Below the pieces are notes generated by a model. That model worked only from the letters and a program-made list of their open reading frames with translations. It had not been told where the DNA came from and did not search any database. From NCBI GenBank assembly GCA_036250195.1, contig JAVHZZ010000003.1, positions 22,225,573 to 22,289,572 of the forward strand: a stretch of DNA of 64,000 bases. The letters are read 5' to 3'. Numbering within the stretch: position 1 is the first letter of the stretch; each line of letters begins with the position of its first letter. Made by a program: the position numbers and the translations under genes. Source of the stretch: Mixophyes australis (Eukaryota; Chordata; Amphibia; Anura; Limnodynastidae). Below are positions 14,989-29,166 of this stretch, in pieces.

Positions 14989-17900
14989 GGGAATTTAGAC
15001 TGTAAGCTCCAATGGGGCAGGGACTGATGTGAGAGAGTTCTCTGTACAGCGCTGCGGAATTAGTGGCGCTATATAAATAAATGGTGATGATGATGACGAT
15101 AGAATGCAGATTAATAGGGTTTGCTGTGTGAAACTGTACATCTTTCCCCCTTCTCCCAAGACTACATTCCCTTCCTTTGTGTACTTTACATCAGCACAAC
15201 ACTTTTATAATTTACTTCGGTTTTTATTTCTTGCATATTTCTTTAAGTTATGTTATTATCTTGAAATGCAAAGACCTTGAAGAGGCCTCAGAAACTTGGG
15301 CCACCTAGCCCTCTTCTGTGCTGGCCCACATGAGTGTGCGGGAGTGTAATAATTTAATGATGAGGACCATGAGGGAGAACATTATTGCATCCAATATGGA
15401 TGTATCCAGGGAATAGCCCCATACGTACAGGATTGTCCTCATCACACGCTTTCCACTCTTGGTAGAGGTCTCGTATGTCCACCAGTCGGTTCTCCAGCTT
15501 CTCCAGCGACCAGATCTGTTTCCCTTTTCCTTTCCGCCTCACCTGGATGGCCGGCTCACTGAGCACCTCGTCACGCTGTGGGGGCAAATTATAATGAACA
15601 ATCAGGGGGTCTGTCAAAGTGAAGGTATAAAACATGGCGTTCACAGAGCAATGCTTACTAAGCAGCCGCCTACACAACACGGAGAAACCACTTTATGACG
15701 AGAAGCCATATCCCATCTGGAGGAACTGTGACATCAAGGACATATAAAGTCCATCGGTGATGTCACAGGCCCGTGAATAATGGCGGCAGTGAGAAAACGG
15801 CTCCCTGCTGTGAGTACGTCCCATTCATTACAAATATCAAACGTAGTGACCACCTCATCACAAAGCACTGACTGACAAATGATTCTGTTACATTCGCTTT
15901 CGGTCAAAGCATTAAAGGATTGTAACCTAAATAACAATTTGCATAACAGTAGCTAGTGCAGTATGTGCTACGTATGGTATTATGTGTTTCTTCTTTGCAG
16001 ACACTTTTTATCTGCTCTCCGTCATCTACCTGGTCCTTTCCAGATCTGCTGATGCCACAAAGTCGTTCCACGCCCCCCAGCGCGGTTACACGCATACCTT
16101 ACAGTAGACCACACCCCCCAGCGCGGTTACACGCACACCTTACAGTAGGCCACGCCCCACAGCGCTGTCACACGCATACCTTACAGAAGGCCATGCCCCC
16201 AGTGCCGTCACACGCATACCTTACCGTAAGCCATACCCCCAAGCTGCTTTATTGCAAGCAGCACACTGCAATAAAGACTTACAGGAGAGCTCTGGGAGCA
16301 TATCGAGATGGAAGGGAGGAAAACAATGGCACCTCTACTGAATAATGAGATCTGTAAGCAGACTTACCAGCACCACCATAAAAATCAGGTAATCTATACG
16401 AAGAACATTTTTATATATTTATCATTCAATTTTACATTTGACAAGTGTGATATACAGACTTACATGCAGCCGTGTTTATAATCGACCCCAGGGTCTCCGT
16501 TACAGTATTGGCCCGGCAGATCCGTGTGGGCCGTACGTGTAGACTCACCTTCCTGTTGGCGTTCAGGCTGGAGGCTGGTATCTGCAAGGTCACTTTGTAT
16601 TCCGTCTTCTTGTCCATCTCATCCACAATGAAGTTAGCCTCCTGGACGTACAGATTGGCCTTTGCGATCTGCTCCCGGAGCTTAATCAGACTGTGATGCA
16701 GCATCTGCTCCCTGGGAGACGGAGGTGACAGAAAGGAGAACAAGGGCGTTAAATAATCACTGATGGGTTTACTTTTCTCGTTAATGGAGAACGTTGATGT
16801 ATTTGTGGACAAAAAACAGATAAATGTTTATATTTTTAACTGATTTTTCAAACACTGGATATTGTTTTAAAGGAGAACTCAAGATTGCGACAGAATTTTA
16901 ACATAACCCTTTCATCCACCGAAAATTAATTTCCTTGGGGTGACCTCCTGGACTCTCAGTCTTTAATATTAAATATAAGCCCGTCCAGGCTTCATAATGC
17001 CTCTCTCTACATTTATTCAACTGTGATCATTTTCTTAATGTATATGGCTATAGGTTAATATTAATAACAAAATCAGTAACAAAACAGAGCTGAAGAGGCA
17101 ACAATACTCCATGAAATTGACGATATTTAGAGCTGTACTAAAACCTAATAAAATAGAGTTGTACAGGAGCCCCTCGTTGGCTCATCAAGCAGCCATCCAT
17201 ATAGGTCCCCCCTTTTCCTCCACGATATGCCGGTTCGGTAATAATAAATACCCCGGCTACACAGCCACCTATCAATTAAGAACAAAAACCTCCTATTTAT
17301 CTTCCACCTCTTAATTACTAATTAATTTAGCACATAAGCCTAACAGGGGGGGGGGTCACCTCTCTTCTGTCCACTGTCTGATGCGCTGCTGGGCATTAGG
17401 AGACCCAAAGGAGAACCTGTCCATGCTGCGGTAATGCTGCTGCTTCTCCGGGGACAGCCTCCTGCGCAGCTGCTCCAACTCGTGCTCGTACATCAGACGC
17501 TGGCGCTCAAGCGCCGTGCGTTTCTCCTCCTCGTGCTGCTGCTCCAGGCTCTGCAGGATGGACTGCATGGGGTCTGCGGGGGCCACGGGAGAGGTCAGGT
17601 TATACACTCACCTGGCCTGCCAGCTACATGTCATAGTAAACTGAATACAAGGTCAGGACCAAGCAGACAGTAAGGAGTGGTAGTGTCATAGGTAATAAAA
17701 TGCAAAGTAATGTGATGTCGGCTGTACAAGCAACATGTATATGTAGGAAATATACAAAACAGTTTTTAGCAACAATGCCGTCAGGATGATTTAAATGCAA
17801 TGGTTGTAGCGTCGTTACAGAGAGTATGGACAGCGGTCACACAACTAGCCCTTTTCAAAATGAAACCATGACAATCACTACAAAGACCGTACGGTGGTCC

Positions 17901-20900
17901 AAGAGCCTCGATAGCCAGCTGGCACCCCTCCGGTACAGCCTCTGGGGCCTGGTATTGTTACTATAACCAGCAACAGCGGAGAAGTATTTTTGTCAAGAGC
18001 GCCAGCAATGTATCCCCTCTTTATGTCCCTCTTCCGAATGAGAGCGATCAGGGTGATCTACGGGGTGGTGTGGGGGGGGGGGGGAAGGGTGGAGCGGATG
18101 TGGCGCTGATGGAGACAGTGTTGCCCCCAGTGGTGATTAGTGCCCACATCATTTGGCACGGAGTTAATGAGCCTGATTCATTAAGGAAAGTAAAGCAAAA
18201 GAAAAAAGGAGTAACTTTGTATCTTAGCAAAACCATGTTGCATTGGAGGGAGAGGTAAATTTAAAATGTGGGACAGAGTTATAGTTGGGGTAGGGCATGT
18301 CCTAGATCAACTTTAAATTTCAGTGTAAAAATAAAGCTATCAATTATTTTTGTGCTACATGAAAAAACAGACAGTAATTTCCTTACATGCAAAATAATTT
18401 TGCACCCGTTGCATGTAACATGGTTTGTCCAGGAGCAAATTTACTCCTTTTTTGTTTTCCTTTCCTTACTGAATCAGGCCCTATATACACACAACAGGAT
18501 TCTAATTGGCCATGAGCAGTCACCACTATAAAGCCAGATGTACAACCCACATGTTGTATCTAATGTCAGGGACCCCTCAACGCCGTTTGGGCAGCGATAC
18601 CTGTGTAAAAGGACCGGCCAAATAGGCAACAGAAGGAGCTGGCAACAACAATTTGTGAGTAGTAACTACCACCGGCATCGTCAGCCCTCACTACTACTAC
18701 CACCGCCGGCACCATCAGCCCTCACTACTACTACCACCACCACCGGCACCGACAGCCCTCACTACTACCACCACCGCTGGTACCATCAGCCCTCACTACT
18801 ACCACCACCGCTGGTACCATCAGCCCTCACTACTACCACCACCGCTGGTACCATCAGCCCTCACTACTACTACCACCGCCGGCACCGACAGCCCTCACTA
18901 CTACTACCACCGCCGGCATCGTCAGCCCTCACTACTACTACCACCGCCGGCACCATCAGCCCTCACTACTACTACCACCACCTCCGGCACCGTCAGCCCT
19001 CACTACTACCAACACCGCCGACACCGTCAGCCCTGAATACTACCACCACCTCCGGCACCTTCAGCCCTCACTACTACTACCACCGCCGGCATCGTCAGCC
19101 CTCACTACTACCACCACCGCCGGCACCGTCAGCCCTCACTACTACTACCACCGCCGGCACCATCAGCCCTCACTACTACTACTACCACCACCGGCACCGA
19201 CAGCCCTCACTACTACTACTACCACCGCCGGCACCGTCAGCCCTCACTACTACTACCACCGCCGGCACCGTCAGCCCTCACTACTACTACCACCGTCGGC
19301 ACAGTCAGCCCTCACTACTACTACCACCGCCGGCACCGTCAGCCCTCACTACTACTACCACCGCCGGCACAGTCAGCCCTCACTACTACCACCACCTCCG
19401 GCACCGTCAGCCCTCACTACTACTACCACCACCTCCGGCACCGTCAGCCCTCACTACTACTACCACCGCCGGCACCATCAGCACTCACTACTACCACCAC
19501 CGCCGGCACCATCAGCCCTCACTACTACCACCACCGCCGGCACCGTCAGCCCTCACTACTACCACCACCGCCGGCACCGTCAGCCCTGAATACTACCACC
19601 ACCTCCGGCACCTTCAGCCCTCACTACTACTACCACCGCCGACATCGTCAGCCCTCACTACTACCACCACCGCCGGCACCGTCAGCCCTCACTACTACCA
19701 CCACCGCCGGCACCGTCAGCCCTCACTACTACCACCACCGCCGGCACCGTCAGCCCTCACTACTACCACCACCTCCGGCACCTTCAGCCCTCACTACTAC
19801 TACCACCGCCGACATCGTCAGCCCTCACTACTACCACCACCGCTGGTACCATCAGCCCTCACTACTACCACCACCGCTGGTACCATCAGCCCTCACTACT
19901 ACCACCACCTCCGGCACCGTCAGCCCTCACTACTACCACCACCGCTGGTACCATCAGCCCTCACTACTACCACCACCGCCGGCACCATCAGCCCTCACTA
20001 CTACTACCACCGCTGGTACCATCAGCCCTCACTACTACTACTACCGCCGGCACCATCAGCCCTCACTACTACTACCACCGCCGGCACCATCAGCCCTCAC
20101 TACTACTACCATCGCCGGCACCGTCAGCCCTCACTACTACTACCACCTCCGGCACCGTCAGCTCTCACTACTACTACCACCGCCGGCACCGTCAGCCCTC
20201 ACTACTACTACCACCGCCGGCACCGTCAGCCCTCACTACTACTTCCACCGCCGGCACCGTCAGCCCTCACTACTACCACCACCACCGCCGGCACTGTCAG
20301 CCCTCACTACTACTTCTACTACCACCGCCGGCACCGTCAGCCCTGAATACTACCACCACCTCCGGCACCTTCAGCTCTCACTACTACTACCACCGCTGGC
20401 GCCATCAGCCCTCACTACTACTACCACCGCTGGCGCCATCAGCCCTCACTACTACTACCACCGCTGGCGCCATCAGCCCTCACTACTACTACCACCGCTG
20501 GCACCATCAGCCCTCACTACTACTACCACCGCTGGCGCCATCAGCCCTCACTACTACTACCACCGCTGGCGCCATCAGCTCTCACTACTACTACCACCGC
20601 TGGCGCCATCAGCCCTCACTACTACCACCACCGCTGGTACCATCAGCCCTCACTACTACTACCACCGCTGGCACCATCAGCCCTCACTACTACTACCACC
20701 GCTGGCGCCATCAGCCCTCACTACTACTACCACCGCTGGCGCCATCAGCCCTCACTACTACCACCACCGCTGGTACCATCAGCCCTCACTACTACTACCA
20801 CCGCTGGCACCATCAGCCCTCACTACTACTACCACCGCTTGCACCATCAGCCCTCACTACTACTACCACCGCTGGCGCCATCAGCCCTCACTACTACTAC

Positions 20901-23900
20901 CACCGCTGGCACCATCAGCCACTGTGGTACTGCAGTATCAGAAAGGGCATTGCCGACACGGTGCAGGAACAATGCACAGTTATAGCATCAGATACAAATC
21001 AGTCAGTCGATGTGGATAAAAGCTACACACAGCAGCAGATCTATGTAAGGACGGTCCGGCCTCACCCTCGTCAGTCACTTCTTACCGTTATTCCCCAGAG
21101 CCTTCATCATCACCTCCATCTGAGCATACTCGTAGTTGAAGTTGATTTCGCTGGACACCTCACTGGACGTATCTCCATCAGCGTCCAGCTGCTCGAAGCT
21201 GCTGCTGTTCCTCATGGTGACGCCTCGTTCCTCCTCCTCCCGCTCGCTCTTCTTCCTCTTTGGTAAACTTATCCTGCAGGAGAGAGGGGGAGCGTGGTGT
21301 AATAAGTGTGTTATATGTGCTCGCTCTCTCCATACATTTACATAGATTTCCATACGCTGCTCCTATATGGAAAAGTGTCCTTTACACCGCTGTAATATAC
21401 AGAGTTCTCTGTACAACAGTTACTGTATTAGAGCGTTATAGCTCACACATAGTAGTATCTTATACAATAATGTTATAACATATCTTCAATAACAATCTTA
21501 CACATCGAACATATAGAAGATACAATATCTGGGTACAGATATATTAATCTCCACTACTGTGTCTCATAAATGTGTAGAAGTACTGTGTTCGTATGTATCC
21601 CAGATGCCAACACAATACCTCATCACACATGTTGCTACTGCACCCCCCGTCACCCAACACCGTCCTACTGCACCCCCCGTCACCCCACACCGCGCTACTG
21701 CACCCCCCGTCACCCCACACCGTGCTACTGCACCCCCCGTCACCCCACACCGTGCTACTGCACCCCCCGTCACCCCACAGGGTGCTACTGCACCGCACGT
21801 CACCCCACACGGTGATACTGCACCGCACGTCACCCCACACGGTGCTACTGCACCCCCGTCACCCCACACCGTCCTGCTGCACCCCCCCGTCACCCCACAC
21901 CGTGCTACTGCACCCCCCGTCACCCCACACCGTCCTGCTGCACCCCCTGTCATCCCAAAGGGTGCTACAGCACCCCCTATCACCCCATACAGTACTACAC
22001 CGACTATCACCCCATACAGCACTACACCCCCTATCACCCCATACAGCACTACACCCCCTATCACCCCATAAAGCACTACACCCCCTATCACCCCATACAG
22101 GACTACACCCCCTATCACCCCATACAGCACTACACCCCTTATCATCCCACACAGCCTACACCCCCCATCACCCCACACAGTACTACACCCCGTCATCCCA
22201 CAGGGTGCTACTGCACCACCGACATCCCAAAGGGTGCTACAGCACCCCCTATCACCCCATACAGTACTACACCCCCTATCACCCCATACAGCACTACACC
22301 CCCTATCACCCCATACAGCACTACACCCCCTATCACCCCATACAGCACTACACCCTCTATCACCCCATATCATCTCACACAGCACTACACCCGCTATCAC
22401 CCCATACAGTACTTCACCCCGTCATCCCACAGGGTGCTACTGCACCCCCGACATCCCACAGGGTGCTACTACACCACCCGTCACCCCACACCGTGCTACT
22501 ACACCCCCCCTTATCCCACAGGGTGCTACTGCACCCCTGTCATCCCACACCGTGCTACTGCACCCCCTGTCACCCCACACCGTGCTACTGCACCCCCTGT
22601 CACCCCACACCGTGCTACTGCACCCCCTATCACCCCATACAGCACTACACCCCCTATCACCCCATACAGCACTACACCCCCTATCACCCCATACAGCACT
22701 ACACCCTCTATCACCCCATACAGCACTGCACCCCTTATCATCCCACACAGCACTACACACCCCATCACCCTACACAGTACTACACCCCCTAACACCGCAT
22801 ACAGTACTTCACCCCGTCATCCCACAGGGTGCTACTGCGCCCCCGACATCCCACAGGGTGCTACTACACCACCCGTCACCCCACACCGTGCTACTACACC
22901 CCCCGTCATCCCACAGGGTGCTACTGCACCCCCGACATCCCACAGGGTGCTACTACACCACCCGTCACCCCACACCGTGCTACTACACCCCCCGTTATCC
23001 CACAACGTGCTACTGCACCCCTGTCACCCCACACCGTGCTACTGCACCCCGTCACCCCACACCGTGCTACTGCACCCCGTCACCCCACACCGTGCTACTG
23101 CACCCCCTGTCACCCCACACCGTGCTACTGCACCCCCTGTCACCCCACACCGTGCTACTGCACCCCCTGTCATCCCACACGTGCTACTGCACCCCCTATC
23201 ACCCCATACAGCACTACACCCGCTATCACCCCATACAGTACTACACCCCCTAACACCGCATACAGTACTGCACCCCCGACATCCCACAAGGTGCTACTAC
23301 ACCACCCGTCACCCCACACCGTGCTACTACACCCCCGTTATCCCACAACGTGCTACTGCACCCCCTATCACCCCACAACGTGCTACTGCACCCCCGTCAT
23401 CCCCCACCGTGCTACTGCACCCCCGTCATCCCACACCGTGCTACTGCACCCCCGTCATCCCACACCGTGCTACTGCACTCCCCGTCATCCCACACCGTGC
23501 TACTGCACCGCCGTCATCCCACACCGTGCTACTGCACCGCCGTCATCCCCCACCGTGCTACTGCACCCCCGTCATCCCACACCGTGCTACTGCACCCCCG
23601 TCATCCCACACCGTGCTACTGCACTCCCCGTCATCCCACACCGTGCTACTGCACCGCCGTCATCCCACACCGTGCTACTGCACCGCCGTCATCCCACACC
23701 GTGCTATTGCACCCCCCGTCATCCCACACCGTGCTACTGCACACCCTATCATCCCATACAGTACTACACCCCCTATCATCCCATAGAGTACTACACCCCC
23801 TATCACCTCATACAGTGCTAAACCCCCCTATCATCCCATACAGTGCTAAACCCCCCTATCATCCCATACAGTACTAAACCCCCCTATCATCCCATACAGT

Positions 23901-26900
23901 ACTACACCCCCATCATCCCATACAGTACTACACCCCCATCATCCCATACAGTACTACACCCCCATCATCCCATACAGTACTACACCCCCTATCATCCCAT
24001 ACAGTACTACACCCCCTATCATCCCATACAGTACTACACCCCCTATCACCCCATACAGTACTACACCTCCTATCATCCCATACAGTACTACACCCCCTAT
24101 CATCCCATACAGTACTACACCCCCTATCACCCCATACAGTACTACACCCCCTATCACCCCACACAGTACTACACCTCCTATCACCCCACACAGTACTACA
24201 CCCCCTATCACCCCACACAGTACTACACCTCCTATCACCCCATACAGTACTACACCCCCTATCACCCCACACAGTACTACACCCCCTATCACCTCATACA
24301 GTACTATACCCCCTATCACCTCATACAGTACTACACCTCCTTTCACCCCACACAGTACTACACCCCCTATCACCCCATACAGTAATACACCCTCTATCAC
24401 CCCATACAGTACTACACCTCCTATCACCCCATACAGTACTACACCCCTTATCACCCCATACAGTACTACACCCCTTATCACCCCATACAGTACTACACCC
24501 CCTATCATCCCATACAGTACTACACCCCCTATCATCCCATACAGTACTACACCCCCTATCACCCCATACAGTACTACACCCCCTATCACCCCATACAGTA
24601 CTACACCACCTATCACCCCATACAGTACTACACCCCCTATCACCCCATACAGTACTACACCCCCTATCACCCCATACAGTACTACACCCCCTATCATCCC
24701 ATACAGTACTACACCCCCTATCACCCCATACAGTACTACACCGCTATCACCCCATACAGTACTACACCTCCTATCAACCCATACAGTACTACACCTCCTA
24801 TCACCCCATACAGTACTACACCCCCTATCATCCCATACAGTACTACACACCCTATCACCCCATACAGTACTACACCCCCTATCACCCCACACAGTACTAC
24901 ACCTGTATAGCTCTCTTGCAATTTTGGAGTTGAATGGAGGACTCGTTGGCCGGGAGCACAAGATCCATCCAACTCCAAAATTGCAAGAGAGCCATACACA
25001 TTGTAAGGTTTATTTGAACACGTTATTTATCCGTATGTACTACAATGTCTGCTCATAGTATGATTAAGAACAATTTACTAATATTTTTGTTTTTTTCTTC
25101 TCCTCTTTCATTTCGGATATGTCACATTGATTCAATGTATTCTGTTTTCCATACTGACATCATCTCATTTATATTTATTCTATTTCATTTCATCTCATTT
25201 GAATGCTATATCATTTGTTTATATCCACGAACTTTACTACCTATTTATATATAGACTGATTGTCCATTGCGCTTATTTGAAATTTCCCCCCCGCTATTAG
25301 ACAATCCACCTGTGCGCTTCTCATCCAACTCGTCTGTTTATCAAATCTATATCCGTGTGGATGAAGGAAGCTGCACAGTAACTACACCCAGGGAGCGCTC
25401 ACTGTTACTTTTATAACAATCACTGTTATTACACTTGTTTGTAGACACTTTCTTCAGTGTCTTTATGGATGGTTGTGCTCCAAAGACGTCTTCAGTAAAG
25501 AGCGTCACGGAGCTTCTCATTGGTTGTTCAGCACGATGGGAGCTGTAGTGTCACAGATGGCGAATTAATACCTGAAAAAGTGATTGTTTCCCCAGAGGAT
25601 CCGGTCCCCGTGCTGAAGCTGCGTAGGACTGGTGAGCGCGGAGCCATTTACTAACGTCCTGCCAGACAAAACACAAGATACAGTTATACAGAGCAGCATA
25701 ATGTCCTGGAGAGAACGTGGTCTGTGATCAGTGGCAGCACCAAGCACTGAGCCTTGTTTACAAGTATTACTAAAGTGTAGACATCTTCCGGAACACTGGG
25801 GATTGTTTACGGAATTCTAAACACAGTGACTAAAATACGTTAAATTACATTTACAAATGTAATCTACAAACACGACAATAGGATAAGAAAATAAAAAAGG
25901 TGAAAAAAATAAATACATTTTTTTTTTTTTTAAACTTTTAGAACTATATTTTCGATTGTCATTAAGAATAACTGGGAGCGTGAAACGGAGACAGAACATA
26001 AATCTGTAATACAAAGAGGAGGTGAAAACACATTATAGCCTTTTTACAACCTATGTCGGTGGGCTCTATAGAAGGCAGATTAGAAGACAACAGATGCACA
26101 CAGAGGAAGGAGAGAACGCACAGTGTACATTACACATCACAGGTGAGGAGACACGTGCGGACTTGTCACGGATCTGCACGCCTGACTATCGCCAGGCATG
26201 TAGAGAATGTATCTACGCTGGGAGCTCACAGAACACGCATTATCATGTAACAAGGTTACACGGCACATACATAACTGGGATTTCAGTCCTCAGTGTTATT
26301 CAATAACCTACTGGCAGCCTCTTGGGAACGACGGACTGATTGAACTGTGAAAGTCAGCAGTCACAGAAGGTATTTACTAAACTGTTATAAAACACAACTA
26401 TCACAAGGCACTGAAATACAGAACAAACAAACTGATTTGGCAATTTCGGGTTAGTTTACGGCTACAAACCGTACACTAGGCACAAAGCAAGTTCCCTCCT
26501 AACTTTCATGTTCCCCCAAATTAAACAAAAAGTGTTCCTATCACCCAGTTAGTAACGGACATCCTGCTTACCTCCTGACAGAAGACAATGATTCCACCTG
26601 TTCACAGCAGTCTGATCACTGCAGCACTAATGACAGCATTTAGCAAACTGCTGGCAGGTAATGAGGGTCAACACAAATTCTCAAATCACTAAATCTCCTG
26701 TCTCACCTCTCTGCAAGTGTTCCCTGAGAGCCCCCTAGTGGTCAGAACTGTCATTTCCACAGTGCATGCATGCTAGAGCACCATCTAGTGGCCGAAGTGC
26801 AGAACTACAACTACAGTATAAAAAAATAACTTCAAATAAATAATGCAATACTATGCAGAAACACAATGCAGATTTATGTACATCTGTAATGATTTGCTGT

Positions 26901-29131
26901 GGTGCAGCGTGATGCTGGAAATAATTAACAAAACGCATTGCTGACAGGACTAATCTATTTAGGTTCGTCTCCATACCTGGTGTTCTTCATTGGTGTCAGT
27001 ATCACTTGTCCTTCTGCAGAGATATCTACGACGCAGTGCTCGGGGAGGATGCCCATCCCGCAAAGCTGGATGTCCTGCGAGTCGTCGGACCCTATCAGCG
27101 TGTGATCCTGTAGGCGAGACAGGGACAGTGCATTATAAAAGCATCTGCTATTTTCATACCAAATACTATTTTCCAGCCTCTGCATTTTTTCCGCCCACTT
27201 TTAACAGTTCACACACATGAAACGCAACAATTCTTTTTCAATTTCTGATTGTCAGCACAATGCTTGTCCTTGGGATATTTGAGCCTAGTTGAACTGAGGG
27301 GGAGACATTATAAAGTCTGAAACATAATCACAGACAATACAAGACTTTTATTTAGCAAATAACTCCTTGTTGTTATAAAACAGCTAGGTGGACTCAGAGA
27401 ATGACTGTGTTCTTACTGCTTGGCGGTTTTCCGGGAACCCCCCCAATCACCCGCAGTCCTTATATCTGTCAGATAAAACTGGAACAGCTTTTTGAGCAGA
27501 GTTGTATCAGACTTTCCCAGGAGGGTTTGATTACTAAGCAGACGTAAAACAAGACCCTCATCCCGTATGTAAAACAAGACCCTCATTCCAGTGTCCCTGA
27601 CACAGCACAAAGCTGCTGCAGATCAGGAACCAGCACACACAACAGAACACTTTCCGCTTACGCCACAAGAATACGGCTGTGAGACACGGATGAGAAGAAT
27701 GACAACCTTTGCAGATCACAAAGTGACTTTCAGAAAACAAAAACAAAACAAACTGTCTCATCTTGATCTAAACTGCAACTTTCTTCCAGAAAGAGAGATG
27801 GAATCAAAGCAATGAAATAACAATTTAAGGAAATGTCAAATTAAATATAAAACTGATTTGAAGCAAATTCACAAAACCACAATTATTTTTATGATAAAAT
27901 TTGTAGCAAAAACTATGCAAGAAAAGATAATTTTCTGTGATTTGGCAGAGGATTCGTATCTTAGGGCTTTGAAAGATTTTTAATCCGGACTGAAACGATC
28001 ATTCTTGAATTTGGCAGAATAAGTATGTATTATTATTATCCTTTATTTGTTAGGCACCACAAGATTTCCGCAGCGACACACACAATACAAACAGTAGACT
28101 ATACAGGGAGAAACATTGCTGAACAATAAACATAAAATACCAACACTTCAGAAACTCCAGGAAGGGTAATGCAGTAAATACGGAGCAGAAGAACAGGTAT
28201 GGAGACAGGAGGGAAGAGGGCCCTGCTCATACAAGCTTACATCCTAAGGGAGGGTAAACAAAAATTAGGCACAAAGGGAGCCAGTGACCCAAGGGGGAGA
28301 GAAAAGAGGGGCCGGGGGGAGAGAGGAGAGAGGGGGGAATGAACGGAGGAGATGAGGGGTTAAGTGGAAGGTTGGTAGGCTTTGAGGAACAGGTGAGTTT
28401 AGAGTGCACGTTTGAAGGAGCACAGATTAGGAGAGAGATAGATGGAGCGTGGGGGGTCATTCCAATGAAGGGGGGCTGCACGGGAGAAGTCTTGGATTCT
28501 GGAGTGGGAAGAGGTGATCAGAGTGGAGGAGAGGCGGCGATCATTGGCCGAGCGCAGGGAGCAGGCAGTAGTGTGAATGGAGAGGAGGTTAGAGATATAA
28601 GGGGCAGTAGACTGGGAGAGAGCCTTGTAAGTGATGGTGAGGAGTTTGAAAAGGATTCTGTAGGGGAAGGGGAGCCAGTGCAAAGCAAGACAGAGAGGGG
28701 AGGTGGAGGAGGAGCAACAAGAAAGGAGGAGGAGTCCTGCAGCCGCATTGAGTATAGAGGAGGTTGCAGTAGTCGAGGCGGGAGATGATGAGTGCGTGGG
28801 TGATAGTTTTGGTGGCATCCTGAGAGAGGAAAGGCCGGATGCGGGCAATGTTACGTAGTTGGAAGCGACAGACTTGGGCGAGGGATTGAATGTGGGGGGT
28901 AAAAGAGAGAGCAGAGTCGAGGGTGACACCCAGGCATCGGAGTTGGGTGACAGAGGAGATGGTGGTGTTGTTAACAGTGATAGAGAGGTCATGGTAGGAG
29001 GGGAGAAAGCGCCAGGACATCCAGGAGGAGATGGCAGAGAGGAGGTCGGATACCCAAGTGAAGAGGGTGGAGGAAAGATCAGGAGAAGAGATGTAGAGAA
29101 AATTATAATAATAATATTAATAATAAAAATT

Positions 29132-29166
<35 letters not shown>

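Noticed and set aside
21636..24903. A CRISPR array
   Set aside because: Units are contiguous 30-bp tandems without unique spacers and the genome is a vertebrate.
21559..24961. Long open frames of 170-450 codons on both strands, rich in Pro, His and Thr or Gly, Val and Cys
   Set aside because: They repeat ten residues exactly with the 30-bp minisatellite and exist on both strands. They have no domain or codon bias evidence.
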